A stretch of 64,000 nt of DNA from Buttiauxella gaviniae (GTDB lineage Bacteria; Pseudomonadota; Gammaproteobacteria; Enterobacterales; Enterobacteriaceae), in contig NZ_JBFMVT010000002.1 of assembly GCF_040786275.1 (NCBI RefSeq), forward strand, positions 1,736,001 through 1,800,000, given 5' to 3'. A program made the position numbers and the translations under genes. The notes beneath the pieces are model-generated. The model was not told where the DNA came from. It ran no database searches and saw nothing but the letters and a program-made list of their open reading frames with translations. Positions 46,916-55,719 of this stretch are shown here, piece by piece (position 1 is the first letter of the stretch; each line of letters begins with the position of its first letter).

Positions 46916-47089
46916 ATGGGTTATGAAGAAAACAGACCGCATAAGCCTTTTTATGGCTTTGTGATGATTTACCACTATTTCCGCCAGAGATGGCTACAGC
47001 GCCAGACTGAGCGCGCGTTACAAGGGCTGAGTAAGGAACAATTACGGGATATTGGGCTGACGACGGATGATATATCGCGCTGGAAGTAA
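46916..47089 (+). CDS. yjiS: YjiS-like DUF1127 small protein
   Basis: A 57-residue protein with the DUF1127 C-terminal motif LQGLSKEQLRDIGLTTDDI and a basic, aromatic middle (YHYFRQRWLQRQTE). The ATG at 46916 follows GAGGAGCGACATC; an earlier ATG at 46880 is not supported. In other bacteria DUF1127 proteins act in phosphate, carbon and RNA turnover responses, but YjiS itself has no proven role. It is divergent from the yjiR-like regulator, which probably controls it. Confidence 0.85.
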   Translation: MGYEENRPHKPFYGFVMIYHYFRQRWLQRQTERALQGLSKEQLRDIGLTTDDISRWK

Positions 47090-47208
47090 TGCTTTTTATT
47101 CTTGGGTTGCACGCATGGGGCTCAAATCAAATCTAATTAAATTGAATATCAATAGTATCTATTTAAATAAAAAAATAAGAGGTAACTACTGCTCAGGTGA
47201 TAAATGTA

Positions 47209-47307
47209 ATGCAAAAGAAATTAGATGGGTTAATTAATATTACTTCATACCCCGTAAACCAATTACAAGCAATGACACTAAGGATCATATATTCAGGTGA
47301 AGAGTAA
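47209..47307 (+). CDS. Possible 32-residue micro-ORF
   Basis: An ATG at 47209 has AGGTGA eight bases upstream, a good ribosome site, and opens 32 codons (MQKKLDGLINITSYPVNQ, ending RIIYSGEE). The frame also runs back to a GTG at 47197. A hairpin with a T-run follows 52 bases after the stop, so it could form a small transcription unit. I recognise no homologue, and in AT-rich DNA such an ORF may be chance or a remnant of a lost gene. Confidence 0.25.
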   Translation: MQKKLDGLINITSYPVNQLQAMTLRIIYSGEE

Positions 47308-47358
47308 TCCTCTGAGAGATGTTGATGACTGGCAGTGACAGGAGAATGCATCAAGCAA

Positions 47359-47406
47359 GGCGCCACGCTAAAAAATAGTGCATTTTTCTGGCGCCGTTAT
47401 TTTTTT
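47359..47406 (+). terminator. Terminator-like hairpin in AT-rich region
   Basis: GGCGCCA (47359-47365) and TGGCGCC (47389-47395) enclose an inner AAAAAT/ATTTTT pairing, followed by GTTATTTTTTT. It reads as a plus-strand rho-independent terminator. It could end a yjiS transcript or an unrecognised small RNA upstream. Confidence 0.7.
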
Positions 47407-47459
47407 GCTGATATCACTAATGGAGCAAACATCACCTGCAAAAATAATAAGGAATAATA

Positions 47460-47789
47460 ATGCGTATTACCGATCTCCCGTTTAATACTACCGACTGGGC
47501 AGCACTCGTGGCAACTGAACATCCCGGCATTACCGGAAAAGCGTTATGGCGCACACAGCAATTTGGGGAAATACGCGTTCGGATGGTGGAATACACAGCC
47601 GGTTACCTCGCAGACCATTGGTGCCAAAAAGGCCACGTCTTATTTTGCCTTGCGGGGGAATTGCAAACCGAGCTGGAAGATGGCCGCCTGTTTACCTTAA
47701 AGCCCGGAATGAGCTATCAGGTGGCGGATAACGCCGAACCACACCGCTCTTCAACGGCTACTGGCGCAACGCTGTTTATTGTGGATTAG
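47460..47789 (+). CDS. DHCW-motif cupin-fold protein
   Basis: The 109-residue protein is a single cupin. The line ADHWCQKGHVLFCLAGELQTE (residues about 51-71, here in part) has the Asp-His-Trp-Cys motif and the usual beta-hairpin glycine; a second conserved part is LKPGMSYQVADNAEPHRS. Cupins of this group may bind a metal, but no reaction is known. It starts five bases ahead of the acetyltransferase gene end-to-start gap, so the two are probably cotranscribed. Confidence 0.82.
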   Translation: MRITDLPFNTTDWAALVATEHPGITGKALWRTQQFGEIRVRMVEYTAGYLADHWCQKGHVLFCLAGELQTELEDGRLFTLKPGMSYQVADNAEPHRSSTATGATLFIVD

Positions 47790-47794
47790 TCACT

Positions 47795-48322
47795 ATGTTT
47801 CCTCTCAACACCTCACGCCTTAACTTAACGCAAATTACCGAGCAAGAGTGGCCGTTTTTCTTGCGCTTGCAACAAGATCCCATTGTGATGCGCTATGTTT
47901 CCGATGAACGACGTGAAGCAGAAGTCCGTCAGATTTTTAATGCGCGCCTGGTACGCTGGGAAACGCACAGTCCTCACTGGCTTTGTCTGGTGATGCGCGA
48001 TAAACAGACCGGCACGCCGATTGGTTTCACCGGTTTTATACGCAGCGATAGCGATATGGCAGAAGTCGGATTTATTCTCGACCCGATATTTCATGGGCAA
48101 GGATACGGATATGAATCGCTTCACGCGGTATGCCAGTTTGCTTTTGAAAAATGCGCCATTCGCAAACTCACGGCAACGGTCACTGTCGGGAATATCGGCT
48201 CAAGGAAGGTTCTGGAAAAAGCGGGTTTTCAACTGGAAGGAGTACTTCGCGAAAACTATTTTCTCGCCGGGACCTGGCAGGATGACTGGATTTTGGGCCT
48301 GCTGAGAAGTGAGTTTTTATAA
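47795..48322 (+). CDS. RimJ/RimL-type GNAT N-acetyltransferase
   Basis: The 175-residue protein is a GNAT acetyltransferase of the Acetyltransf_3 type. The acetyl-CoA loop is GFILDPIFHGQGYGYES (about 91-107), followed by the conserved NIGSRKVLEKAGFQLEG (about 132-148). The acceptor (ribosomal protein, antibiotic or other amine) cannot be told. It begins five bases after the cupin gene stops. Confidence 0.86.
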   Translation: MFPLNTSRLNLTQITEQEWPFFLRLQQDPIVMRYVSDERREAEVRQIFNARLVRWETHSPHWLCLVMRDKQTGTPIGFTGFIRSDSDMAEVGFILDPIFHGQGYGYESLHAVCQFAFEKCAIRKLTATVTVGNIGSRKVLEKAGFQLEGVLRENYFLAGTWQDDWILGLLRSEFL

Positions 48323-48326
48323 AACA

Positions 48327-48346
48327 CGGGCCGCATCAAGGCGGCC
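48327..48346 (-). terminator. Hairpin after the DUF1471 gene
   Basis: GGGCCGC-CTTGAT-GCGGCCC on the minus strand is a perfect 7-bp stem followed by GTGTTTTATA. It lies 16 bases past the DUF1471 stop and also just past the convergent acetyltransferase gene. Confidence 0.6.
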
Positions 48347-48362
48347 CATACAGCGTGAATTC

Positions 48363-48608
48363 TTAGTTATACATCTCGGCAACACCAAACACTTTATTAT
48401 CGCCACCCGCAGAAATAATGCGGATTGATTTCGCGCCAGCCTGCTCAGCTTTTGCTTGCAGTTGAGCCTGGAGGCTATCAATGTTTGACGCACCGCTGAC
48501 GGAAACGGTACCGATTTTCTGGCTCTCAGCAGATGGAGCGGTTGCTGCAAAAGTGGAGAATGAAGCAGCGAGTGTCATAACTACGGCAAAATATTTGATG
48601 CTTTTCAT
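48363..48608 (-). CDS. YdgH/BhsA/McbA-like periplasmic protein (DUF1471)
   Basis: The 81-residue precursor has a signal peptide (about 1-21, ending STFAA) and one DUF1471 domain (QKIGTVSVSGASNIDSLQ...AGAKSIRIISAGGDNKVFGVAEMY). Members such as BhsA, McbA and YhcN act in stress, biofilm and peroxide or acid responses in E. coli; which of these this corresponds to is not clear. It has its own 5' region and no operon partner. Confidence 0.88.
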   Translation of the reverse strand: MKSIKYFAVVMTLAASFSTFAATAPSAESQKIGTVSVSGASNIDSLQAQLQAKAEQAGAKSIRIISAGGDNKVFGVAEMYN

Positions 48609-48743
48609 GATAATTACCCTTGAGCTTGTTTATGTGTGAAAGCACGTTTGCTTTCGATGTGATAAGAATAGCTCTACGTCTCGAAGGGTGATAGCGGAAT
48701 GATTCGCTCATTTCATTCAATATTTTTGATCGAAATTTAACAA

Positions 48744-48771
48744 GCGAAGATGAGATGAATTTCATCTTCGC
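48744..48771 (-). terminator. Hairpin after the SDR gene
   Basis: GCGAAGATGA and TCATCTTCGC form a perfect 10-bp stem with an 8-base loop, 12 bases past the SDR stop on the minus strand. It is followed by TTGTTAAATTT, so it may act as a terminator. Confidence 0.6.
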
Positions 48772-48782
48772 CCGGCACTTCC

Positions 48783-49541
48783 TTATAAAAACATCCCGCC
48801 GGAGACTTCCACGCGCTGCGCGTTCATCCAGGCGCACTCATCGCTGAGAAGTGCGGCGATAGCGTTCCCAATATCATCCGGCTGCCCGACACGCCCAAGT
48901 GCGGTTTGTGCGGCGATAGCGTTCGCCACTTGTTCGTTATCACGAACCACGCCGCCGCCGAAATCAGTCGCAATCGCTCCCGGCGCAATAATGTTCGCTG
49001 AGATCCCTCGCGCGCCTAACTCTTTGGCCTGGTAGCGCGTCAGCACTTCCATTGCCCCTTTCATAGCGGCATAAGCGGCTTTACCGGGCAAGGCGAAACG
49101 CGTCAGGCCGCTGGAAACGTTGAGGATGCGTCCGCCGTCTTTAATCAACGGCAGCAAATGTTGAGTCAGGAAGAAGGGCCCCTTGAGATGAATGTTCATT
49201 AAATCATCAAACTGTTGCTCTGTTGTTTTTTCGAACAGCGCATCCAGACCCGTTCCGGCGTTGTTTAATAAATAATCAAAAGAATCGCGTTGCCATACAT
49301 GTCGAAGCTGCTGTTTCACTTCTGTCGCGAAAGCAGTAAACCCCGCACTTTCGGCGACATTCAACTGAATTGCCACCGCTTTCACGCCTGTTAGCTCAAT
49401 TTCACGCACCACTTCGTACGCTTCATGCTGCTTACTGTTGTAGGTCAAAATAATATTTACGCCGCGAGCTGCCAGCTTCAATGCAGCGTTTTTTCCTAAT
49501 CCACGGCTGCCGCCGGTCACTAATGCGATGGTTTGACTCAT
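48783..49541 (-). CDS. SDR family NAD(P)-dependent oxidoreductase
   Basis: The 252-residue protein is a classical short-chain dehydrogenase/reductase. It has the cofactor motif TGGSRGLGKNAA (about 9-20), NNAG (about 92-95), and a catalytic Ser-Tyr-Lys set in SSG...YAAMKGA. Asn and Thr at the second motif suggest NADP(H), but this is not certain. Substrate unknown. It is divergent from yhjC with 119 bases between, so YhjC is a candidate regulator. Confidence 0.88.
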   Translation of the reverse strand: MSQTIALVTGGSRGLGKNAALKLAARGVNIILTYNSKQHEAYEVVREIELTGVKAVAIQLNVAESAGFTAFATEVKQQLRHVWQRDSFDYLLNNAGTGLDALFEKTTEQQFDDLMNIHLKGPFFLTQHLLPLIKDGGRILNVSSGLTRFALPGKAAYAAMKGAMEVLTRYQAKELGARGISANIIAPGAIATDFGGGVVRDNEQVANAIAAQTALGRVGQPDDIGNAIAALLSDECAWMNAQRVEVSGGMFL

Positions 49542-49660
49542 GATTTGCCTCTTTGATGACTGTCAGGTGATTGAGGTAAAGCTTATTAGCTGCTACAAAA
49601 TCAATAAAGAGTGCTATTTGCGCATCACTGTTTCACTGACAACAACAATGCGGAAAATAA

Positions 49661-50560
49661 GTGGATAAAATACAAGCAATGCAGTTGTTCATTAGAGTGG
49701 CTGAACTGGAGAGTTTTTCTCGCGCAGCAGACACTCTCGGCCTCCCTAAAGGTAGCGTATCGCGCCAGATTCAGGCGCTGGAAGGCGCACTGGGGACAAG
49801 GCTATTGCATCGCACCACGCGCCGGGTGCAACTGACCCAGGACGGCATGGTGTATTACGAGCGGTGTCGCGATTTATTGGCCAATCTCGACGAACTGGAC
49901 GGGCTGTTTTTGCACGACCCCAGCAGCGTCAGCGGGCGTTTGCGCGTGGATATGACCGTGGGCCTCGCAAAAAATCTGGTGATCCCGAAACTCCCCGCCT
50001 TTTTGCAGCAATATCCCGGCATTGAGCTTGAGCTAAGCAGCAGCGATCGCATAGTCGATGTGGTGCGTGAAGGGTTCGATTGCGTGGTGCGCGTTGGGCA
50101 ACTGAAAGATTCGGGCCTGGTGGCGCGTCCGCTGGGAAAACTGACGTTAATTAACTGCGCAAGCCCCGATTATCTGGCGCGTTTCGGTTATCCGGAAAGC
50201 CTTGACGATCTCGCGTCCCACGCCGTAGTGCATTACGCTTTAAACCTCGGCAGCCGCCCGCAAGGGTTTGAAGTCTTTGAAGATAAAAAAACACGCTGGG
50301 TAAAAACCGGCGGCGTGATAACCGTAAACAGCACCGAAACTTACCAGGCGGCCTGCCTGGCCGGGCTAGGGATTATTCAGGTGCCGCGCATTGGCGTGAA
50401 AGAGTTACTCAAGAGCAAAAAACTGGTGGAGATTCTGCCGCAATACCGTGCCGAACCAATGCCGGTTTCACTGCTTTATCCCCATCGTCGTAACCTCTCC
50501 CGCCGCGTTCATCTGTTCATGGAATGGCTCACCGGGCTAGTTAAAGGGTATGTGGATTAA
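49661..50560 (+). CDS. yhjC: YhjC, LysR family transcriptional regulator
   Basis: The 299-residue LysR regulator matches E. coli YhjC in length and N-terminus (MDKIQAMQLFIRVAELESFS). The helix-turn-helix is SRAADTLGLPKGSVSRQI (about 20-37); the effector domain follows residue 90. As in E. coli it lies just before yhjD. It is divergent from an SDR gene, the usual arrangement for a LysR target. No effector is known. Confidence 0.9.
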   Translation: MDKIQAMQLFIRVAELESFSRAADTLGLPKGSVSRQIQALEGALGTRLLHRTTRRVQLTQDGMVYYERCRDLLANLDELDGLFLHDPSSVSGRLRVDMTVGLAKNLVIPKLPAFLQQYPGIELELSSSDRIVDVVREGFDCVVRVGQLKDSGLVARPLGKLTLINCASPDYLARFGYPESLDDLASHAVVHYALNLGSRPQGFEVFEDKKTRWVKTGGVITVNSTETYQAACLAGLGIIQVPRIGVKELLKSKKLVEILPQYRAEPMPVSLLYPHRRNLSRRVHLFMEWLTGLVKGYVD

Positions 50561-50615
50561 TACACCCGCTATAATTTCTTAAACATCCTGCAAAAACAAA
50601 AGGAAAAGTGACCTG

Positions 50616-51683
50616 ATGACCACGCCGGATAGCAACGAGAAACGTCCTACCGAAACGCTGGATTACAAGCCTGTCGCTCAATTCCAGACAGAGCCAAAGT
50701 TCGAAGAAACACAGCCAGAACAGCCTGTTGACGCAGAGCCGCTGGTGAAAATTAAAAGCAGTAACGCGGCGGTAAACACCACCATTGATACGGTGAATAA
50801 AACGGTGAGGCGCCCGATGGTGGCGCATTTGATTCGCGCCACCGAACGGTTTAATGACCGTCTTGGTAATCAGTTTGGTGCGGCGATTACCTATTTTTCA
50901 TTCTTATCATTGATTCCAATAATGATGGTCGCCTTTGCCGCGGGCGGGTATGTTCTCGCCTCACATCCTACGCTGCTCCAGGATATTTTTAACAAAATCT
51001 TTGAGAACGTTAGCGACCCAACGCTTGCCGCCACGCTTAAAAGCACGATTAACACCGCCGTCCAACAGCGTACAACGGTGGGGCTAGTCGGGCTGTTAAT
51101 CGCCCTTTATTCGGGGATTAACTGGATGGGTAATCTGCGTGAAGCGGTGCGTGCTCAGTCGCGGGATAAATGGGAGCGCAATCCGCAGGACGACGAGAAG
51201 TTCTGGGTAAAATACCTGCGTGATTTTGTCTCGCTGATTGGCCTGCTGATTGCGCTGATTGTGACGCTGTCTATCACCTCAATTGCCGGTTCCGCGCAGG
51301 CAACGATCATCACTTTCCTGCATCTTGACGGCATTGACTGGCTGAAACCCGCCTGGCATTTGATTGGCCTCGCGATCTCTATTTTTGCAAACTACCTGCT
51401 GTTCTTCTGGATTTTCTGGCGGTTACCGCGCCATCGCCCGCGTAAAAAAGCGCTGATTCGCGGCACGTTTATCGCGGCTATCGGATTTGAGGTGATCAAA
51501 ATCATTATGACTTACAGCCTGCCAAAGCTGGTGAGCTCCCCGTCTGGTGCGGCGTTTGGCTCGGTCTTAGGTTTAATGGCATTTTTCTACTTCTTCGCTC
51601 GCTTGACGCTATTTTGCGCCGCGTGGATTGCCACCGCGCAATACAAAGACGACCCGCGAATGCCGGGCAAAACGCAGAATTAG
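50616..51683 (+). CDS. yhjD: YhjD, YihY/BrkB-family inner-membrane protein
   Basis: YhjD is a polytopic membrane protein of the YihY (former RNase BN/BrkB) family; in E. coli, changes in YhjD can bypass the need for lipid A transport in mutants lacking Kdo. The product has 355 residues, with about 75 hydrophilic residues ahead of the first membrane segment and about six membrane segments in all. The family motif IALYSGINWMGNLREA lies near residue 165. AAAAGGAAAAG precedes the ATG. Confidence 0.92.
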   Translation: MTTPDSNEKRPTETLDYKPVAQFQTEPKFEETQPEQPVDAEPLVKIKSSNAAVNTTIDTVNKTVRRPMVAHLIRATERFNDRLGNQFGAAITYFSFLSLIPIMMVAFAAGGYVLASHPTLLQDIFNKIFENVSDPTLAATLKSTINTAVQQRTTVGLVGLLIALYSGINWMGNLREAVRAQSRDKWERNPQDDEKFWVKYLRDFVSLIGLLIALIVTLSITSIAGSAQATIITFLHLDGIDWLKPAWHLIGLAISIFANYLLFFWIFWRLPRHRPRKKALIRGTFIAAIGFEVIKIIMTYSLPKLVSSPSGAAFGSVLGLMAFFYFFARLTLFCAAWIATAQYKDDPRMPGKTQN

Positions 51684-52012
51684 CCTTCTCTAACACGTAC
51701 GGCGGATAAGCCTTAGCGCTGTCCGCCATCTCACCTGGCTGCGCCGGAAGGCGCTTCGCTTATCCGCTCTACACTCTTCCCACCCCGTAAACCCAGCATA
51801 TAAATCCAACCCGTAACTTTTATTTAACCTAAAAGCAGTTTTATTCGCTGATTTTTTAAAATTGTGAAGCATGACATAGATAGATATTTCCGAGACTGAA
51901 AATTATCCTCTTATTGCTCGTTAATCGCACAGCCGGGCTCACAAACGCGCGTTGAAATGCGCCTTTTGCTGTGCGTAATATGGCCTTTCGTTCGCTAAAA
52001 TAAGAAAAATCT
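51684..52012. other. yhjD-yhjE intergenic region with REP-type repeat
   Basis: A REP-like element spans 51699-51771, with halves GGCGGATAAGCCTTAGCGC and GGCGCTTCGCTTATCCGC around a TGGCTGCGCCGGA core. After it comes about 240 bases of AT-rich sequence that should hold the yhjE promoter. No gene is seen. Confidence 0.7.
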
Positions 52013-53338
52013 ATGCAAGCCACCATCGCCACTCAAGTTAATACCGAAACTGACGCCACGCCCGTCAACTCACGCGGAAAAGTTGTCGTTGCCTCGCTTG
52101 TCGGCACCGCCATCGAATTCTTCGATTTCTACATTTATGCTACTGCGGCCGTTATCGTTTTCCCGCATATATTCTTCCCGCAGGGTGATCCGACGGCTGC
52201 CACGCTACAATCTCTGGCGACCTTTGCGATTGCCTTTGTGGCACGCCCGATAGGTTCTGCTCTATTCGGCCACTTTGGCGACCGCGTTGGACGCAAAGTG
52301 ACTTTGGTAGCCTCCCTGCTAACGATGGGTGTTTCAACCGTAGTGATTGGCCTGCTGCCAAGCTACGAAACGATTGGCGTGTTGGCACCCATGCTGCTGG
52401 CTTTAGCCCGCTTTGGGCAGGGTTTAGGGTTGGGCGGCGAATGGGGCGGTGCGGCGTTGCTGGCAACCGAGAATGCTCCGCCGCGCAAACGCGCTCTTTA
52501 CGGCTCATTCCCGCAGTTGGGTGCGCCAATCGGCTTCTTCTTTGCCAATGGCACTTTCTTACTACTTTCCTGGCTGCTGACCGACGAGCAGTTTATGAGT
52601 TGGGGCTGGCGCGTACCGTTTATTCTTTCTGCAGTACTGGTGATCATCGGCCTGTACGTGCGTGTTTCGCTGCATGAAACACCGGTCTTCGCCAAAATTG
52701 CCAAAGCGGGCAAGCAGGTGAAAATCCCGCTCGGCACTCTGCTAACTAAACACCTGAAAGCCACCGTCATCGGCACGTTTATCATGCTGGCGACCTATAC
52801 CCTGTTTTACATCATGACCGTCTATTCCATGACGTTCAGCACCGCAGCGGTGCCGGTTGGCCTCGGTTTCTCACGCAATGATGTACTGTGGATGCTGATG
52901 ATGGCGGTAATTGGTTTTGGTGTGATGGTGCCTATTGCGGGTTATCTGGCCGATAAGTTTGGCCGCCGTAAGTGCATGATTGTAATCACCAGCCTGATGA
53001 TTGTGTTCGCTTTAGTGGTGTTCCAGCCGCTGTTAGGCTCCGGCAACCCAAAGCTTGTGATGGCGTTCCTGCTGATTGGCTTGAGCCTGATGGGTTTGAC
53101 CTTCGGCCCAATGGGCGCGTTACTGCCTGAACTGTTCCCGACCGAAGTGCGTTATACCGGGGCATCGTTCTCATATAACGTGGCGTCGATTCTGGGTGCG
53201 TCAGTCGCGCCGTACATCGCCACCTGGTTGCAGGCGAATTACGGTCTGTTCTACGTGGGCTTGTATCTGGCGGCGATGTCAGCGATTACGCTAGTTGCGT
53301 TGCTGGTGTCGAAAGAGACGCGTCATTTGTCACTGTAG
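52013..53338 (+). CDS. yhjE: YhjE, MFS metabolite:H+ symporter family transporter
   Basis: YhjE is a 441-residue transporter of the MHS (metabolite:proton symporter) branch of the MFS, related to ShiA, ProP and KgtP. It has 12 membrane segments, the family signature FGHFGDRVGRKVTLVASLL near residues 85-103, and GLGLGGEWGGAALLATEN near residues 143-160. Substrate unproven; E. coli YhjE has the same length and sequence. It is followed by a G/C-rich repeat and the convergent yhjG. Confidence 0.94.
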   Translation: MQATIATQVNTETDATPVNSRGKVVVASLVGTAIEFFDFYIYATAAVIVFPHIFFPQGDPTAATLQSLATFAIAFVARPIGSALFGHFGDRVGRKVTLVASLLTMGVSTVVIGLLPSYETIGVLAPMLLALARFGQGLGLGGEWGGAALLATENAPPRKRALYGSFPQLGAPIGFFFANGTFLLLSWLLTDEQFMSWGWRVPFILSAVLVIIGLYVRVSLHETPVFAKIAKAGKQVKIPLGTLLTKHLKATVIGTFIMLATYTLFYIMTVYSMTFSTAAVPVGLGFSRNDVLWMLMMAVIGFGVMVPIAGYLADKFGRRKCMIVITSLMIVFALVVFQPLLGSGNPKLVMAFLLIGLSLMGLTFGPMGALLPELFPTEVRYTGASFSYNVASILGASVAPYIATWLQANYGLFYVGLYLAAMSAITLVALLVSKETRHLSL

Positions 53339-53402
53339 CGTGGGTTTTTCCTCCTCCACCTTAGGGCTGTCTCTTATAGAGATTTCACTCAGGCGGGGTA
53401 GC

Positions 53403-53507
53403 CGACCCCACCCCAGCCCTCCCCTTTCCAGGGGAGGGAGCTCATGTTTTTGGCTCCTCCCCCTGGTAAGGGGGAGGCTGGGTGGGGGTCATTTGTTCCC
53501 GACACTG
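53403..53507. repeat. G/C-rich double-hairpin dispersed repeat, copy C
   Basis: It begins GACCCCACCCCAGCCC and ends GGCTGGGTGGGGGTCATTTG with TTCCCGACACT. Two hairpins, CTCCCC/GGGGAG and CTCCCCCTGGTAAGGGGGAG, lie inside. It sits between the converging yhjE and yhjG, where it could end either transcript. Confidence 0.85.
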
Positions 53508-53587
53508 GCAGAGTCAACGTCACCAGCACATATGCTCAAAAATATGACCAAGCGGCAGCCCTCAGGGAGAGGGCGTGCAAACTTAAA

Positions 53588-55654
53588 TCACTTCTTCATC
53601 TGCCCCAAAATATTCTGGCATTGATTCTGCCCACCTTCTGAAGGTGAAATCAGTGCCAGCAGCGCGGCGGCTGGCGTGACCAGCGTTGCCAACGCTGCCG
53701 CTACCGCACCACGCGCAATCAGCGGCCCCGCTTTCACACCGGCATCCGGGTTTTTGAACGTGCCGCGCACATACAGCGGTGAGCGCAGCGTAATAATACG
53801 AATCCCTTTACTCTCCGGATCAATAGTTAAATCCAGGCGCTCGCTGGCGAAATTAGTGGTGCCGGTAACGTTAATCAGGGCGTTTTCCGTATCAAAGGCA
53901 AATATACGCGGAGTCGCCACGCCGCCGCGTAAATCGAGGTTTGCCGCCGCACAGTTTATCCGCACTTCGTCATCCCCAAAGATTTGCCCCACGATATAGT
54001 TCCCGACGTTCAGACCGACAATTTCCATCAAGTTACGGCTGATAAGCCCGTCGTTCATCAGCAGTTTCAGGTTGCCGTCGCTGCTGCCGAGCAGCTCTGC
54101 GATAGAGTTGCCCCGGCCCCGCAAATCAGCATCGCCATTAAGCTCGCCGAGCGTTTTCTGCATCGATTCCACTTTCGGCATGAGCTGTTTGAGCTGTAAA
54201 CGGCGCGCCTGAATATCCGCTTTCCCCTGCATCGGCTTTTTATCGCCTTCAAGGTGGATATTGGCGCTGATGGTGCCGCCCGCCATGCCAAATTTCAGCG
54301 GCTGGAGACGCAAGTCGGCATTTTTAAGAATCACATGCGTGCTGAGATTGCTCAGTGGCAACGTGCCGCTGTGTTCGATACGCCCGCCTTTAAAGCGCAC
54401 ATCCGCATCCATCACGTCCCATTTGTCGGTTTCAAAGCGGTCATACGGCAGGACTTTATCGCTCGGTTGGACGGTTTTCTCGCCTTTGGCCTGTTCAGCT
54501 TTTTTACTTTGCTGCGCGCCTTTACCGGAATCCACGCCAATCAGCGGGCCTAAATCCGCCAGTCGTAGCTGTTTCGATTCCAGGTCGCCTTCCAGTTTTG
54601 GCCGGGGTTTGCCCTGCGAGTATGTCAGCGAGCCATGAATATCGCTGTCGCCAATGCGCCCGTTGAAATTCTGATAGCGGAAAACCGAGCCTTTATCAGG
54701 GTCAATTTTTGCCAGCAAACGTCCATCCGTTTCAAACGGCGGTGTATCCGGCAAAAGCACGCCGGTTAAGTCGTAAAGATTTCCCAGCGAATCGCCGGAG
54801 AATTTTAGCTGGAGATCCACGCCGCCCATTTTCATCGGGTCGTTGATGGTGCCGATAAACGCCACGCGTGAATTACCGGAGCGCACATCAGCTTGCACAG
54901 GGAAGGCTGTTTCCCCTTCGCTGCGCAGCGCTAGCATGCCGCCAATTTTGCCGCTGCCTTCGATGGGTTCGCCGTTATAACGCCCAGTGACTTTCAGGCC
55001 AAAGACATAATCCCCGGCTTTCGCGGCATCTTTCCCGGTGGGTTTGCGCCCTTCCACTTCACTAAAGGGCAAAGGCTTGCCGAGCGGGTCGACGAGAATT
55101 TCTATATCCGCTTTGGTGAGTTTGTCGTTAACCGCAATACGGCCTTTGTCGAACAGAATATTGTCCATTCTGAAGGACCAGTCTGACGGCGGCTGGTTGG
55201 GATCTTTTTGCTTGTCGCTTGCCAGGTTAAACGTCCAGTTATTGTTTTTTTCAGACAGGCGAATGATCCGCGCATCGGGCTGAACGAGTTTAATCCATGG
55301 GATATAGACAGTTTTGGTGAGTAGCGCGAGCGGAGCCAGCGTGGCATCCACGCGAGGTAAATGCACCATCGTCACTTCAGGAATTTCCGGCGGGTTGCCA
55401 AGCAAGATATCTTCGGCATGAACGTGCGGCCACGGCACCCAACTGCGCCAGCCCGTTTCTTCTTTATTACGCTCCCAGACTACGCCTAAATCGCCACGAA
55501 TGGCGAAGGGCCGGTTGAGTTCCGTCGAGACTTTTTGGTTGATGGTCGGTTTGAGTCGATTCCAGTCAAACGTCGCAATCACAATGATTGCCACCACAAC
55601 CAACAACAATAAACCCCCGACGACGCCGCTAACGATTTTTCCAGCTTTGGTCAT
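53588..55654 (-). CDS. yhjG: YhjG, AsmA-family protein
   Basis: YhjG belongs to the AsmA family of large envelope proteins that bridge the periplasm and move phospholipids to the outer membrane; YhjG itself is a minor, little-studied member. The ATG at 55654 (MTKAGKIVSGVVGG) gives 688 residues. One N-terminal membrane anchor (about 8-30) is followed by AsmA N-domain sequence (DWNRLKPTINQKVSTELNRP) and a long beta-rich region ending in the AsmA-type C-terminal domain with a hydrophobic tail (AALATLVTPAAALLALISP). Length and ends match E. coli YhjG. Confidence 0.94.
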   Translation of the reverse strand: MTKAGKIVSGVVGGLLLLVVVAIIVIATFDWNRLKPTINQKVSTELNRPFAIRGDLGVVWERNKEETGWRSWVPWPHVHAEDILLGNPPEIPEVTMVHLPRVDATLAPLALLTKTVYIPWIKLVQPDARIIRLSEKNNNWTFNLASDKQKDPNQPPSDWSFRMDNILFDKGRIAVNDKLTKADIEILVDPLGKPLPFSEVEGRKPTGKDAAKAGDYVFGLKVTGRYNGEPIEGSGKIGGMLALRSEGETAFPVQADVRSGNSRVAFIGTINDPMKMGGVDLQLKFSGDSLGNLYDLTGVLLPDTPPFETDGRLLAKIDPDKGSVFRYQNFNGRIGDSDIHGSLTYSQGKPRPKLEGDLESKQLRLADLGPLIGVDSGKGAQQSKKAEQAKGEKTVQPSDKVLPYDRFETDKWDVMDADVRFKGGRIEHSGTLPLSNLSTHVILKNADLRLQPLKFGMAGGTISANIHLEGDKKPMQGKADIQARRLQLKQLMPKVESMQKTLGELNGDADLRGRGNSIAELLGSSDGNLKLLMNDGLISRNLMEIVGLNVGNYIVGQIFGDDEVRINCAAANLDLRGGVATPRIFAFDTENALINVTGTTNFASERLDLTIDPESKGIRIITLRSPLYVRGTFKNPDAGVKAGPLIARGAVAAALATLVTPAAALLALISPSEGGQNQCQNILGQMKK

Positions 55655-55719
55655 GCCTTTCACCCTTTCCTGATGTGGATCGCTTTCACTAAAGATAGTT
55701 TAGCGGGGCGAAAACGGTA

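Larger units (their letters stand above)
47090..47459. other. AT-rich intergenic region, 370 bp
   Basis: The region is much richer in A and T than its surroundings, which suggests foreign origin or a decayed gene. It contains a short ORF with a good ribosome site and a strong terminator-like hairpin, both listed separately. Otherwise no gene is seen. Confidence 0.6.
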
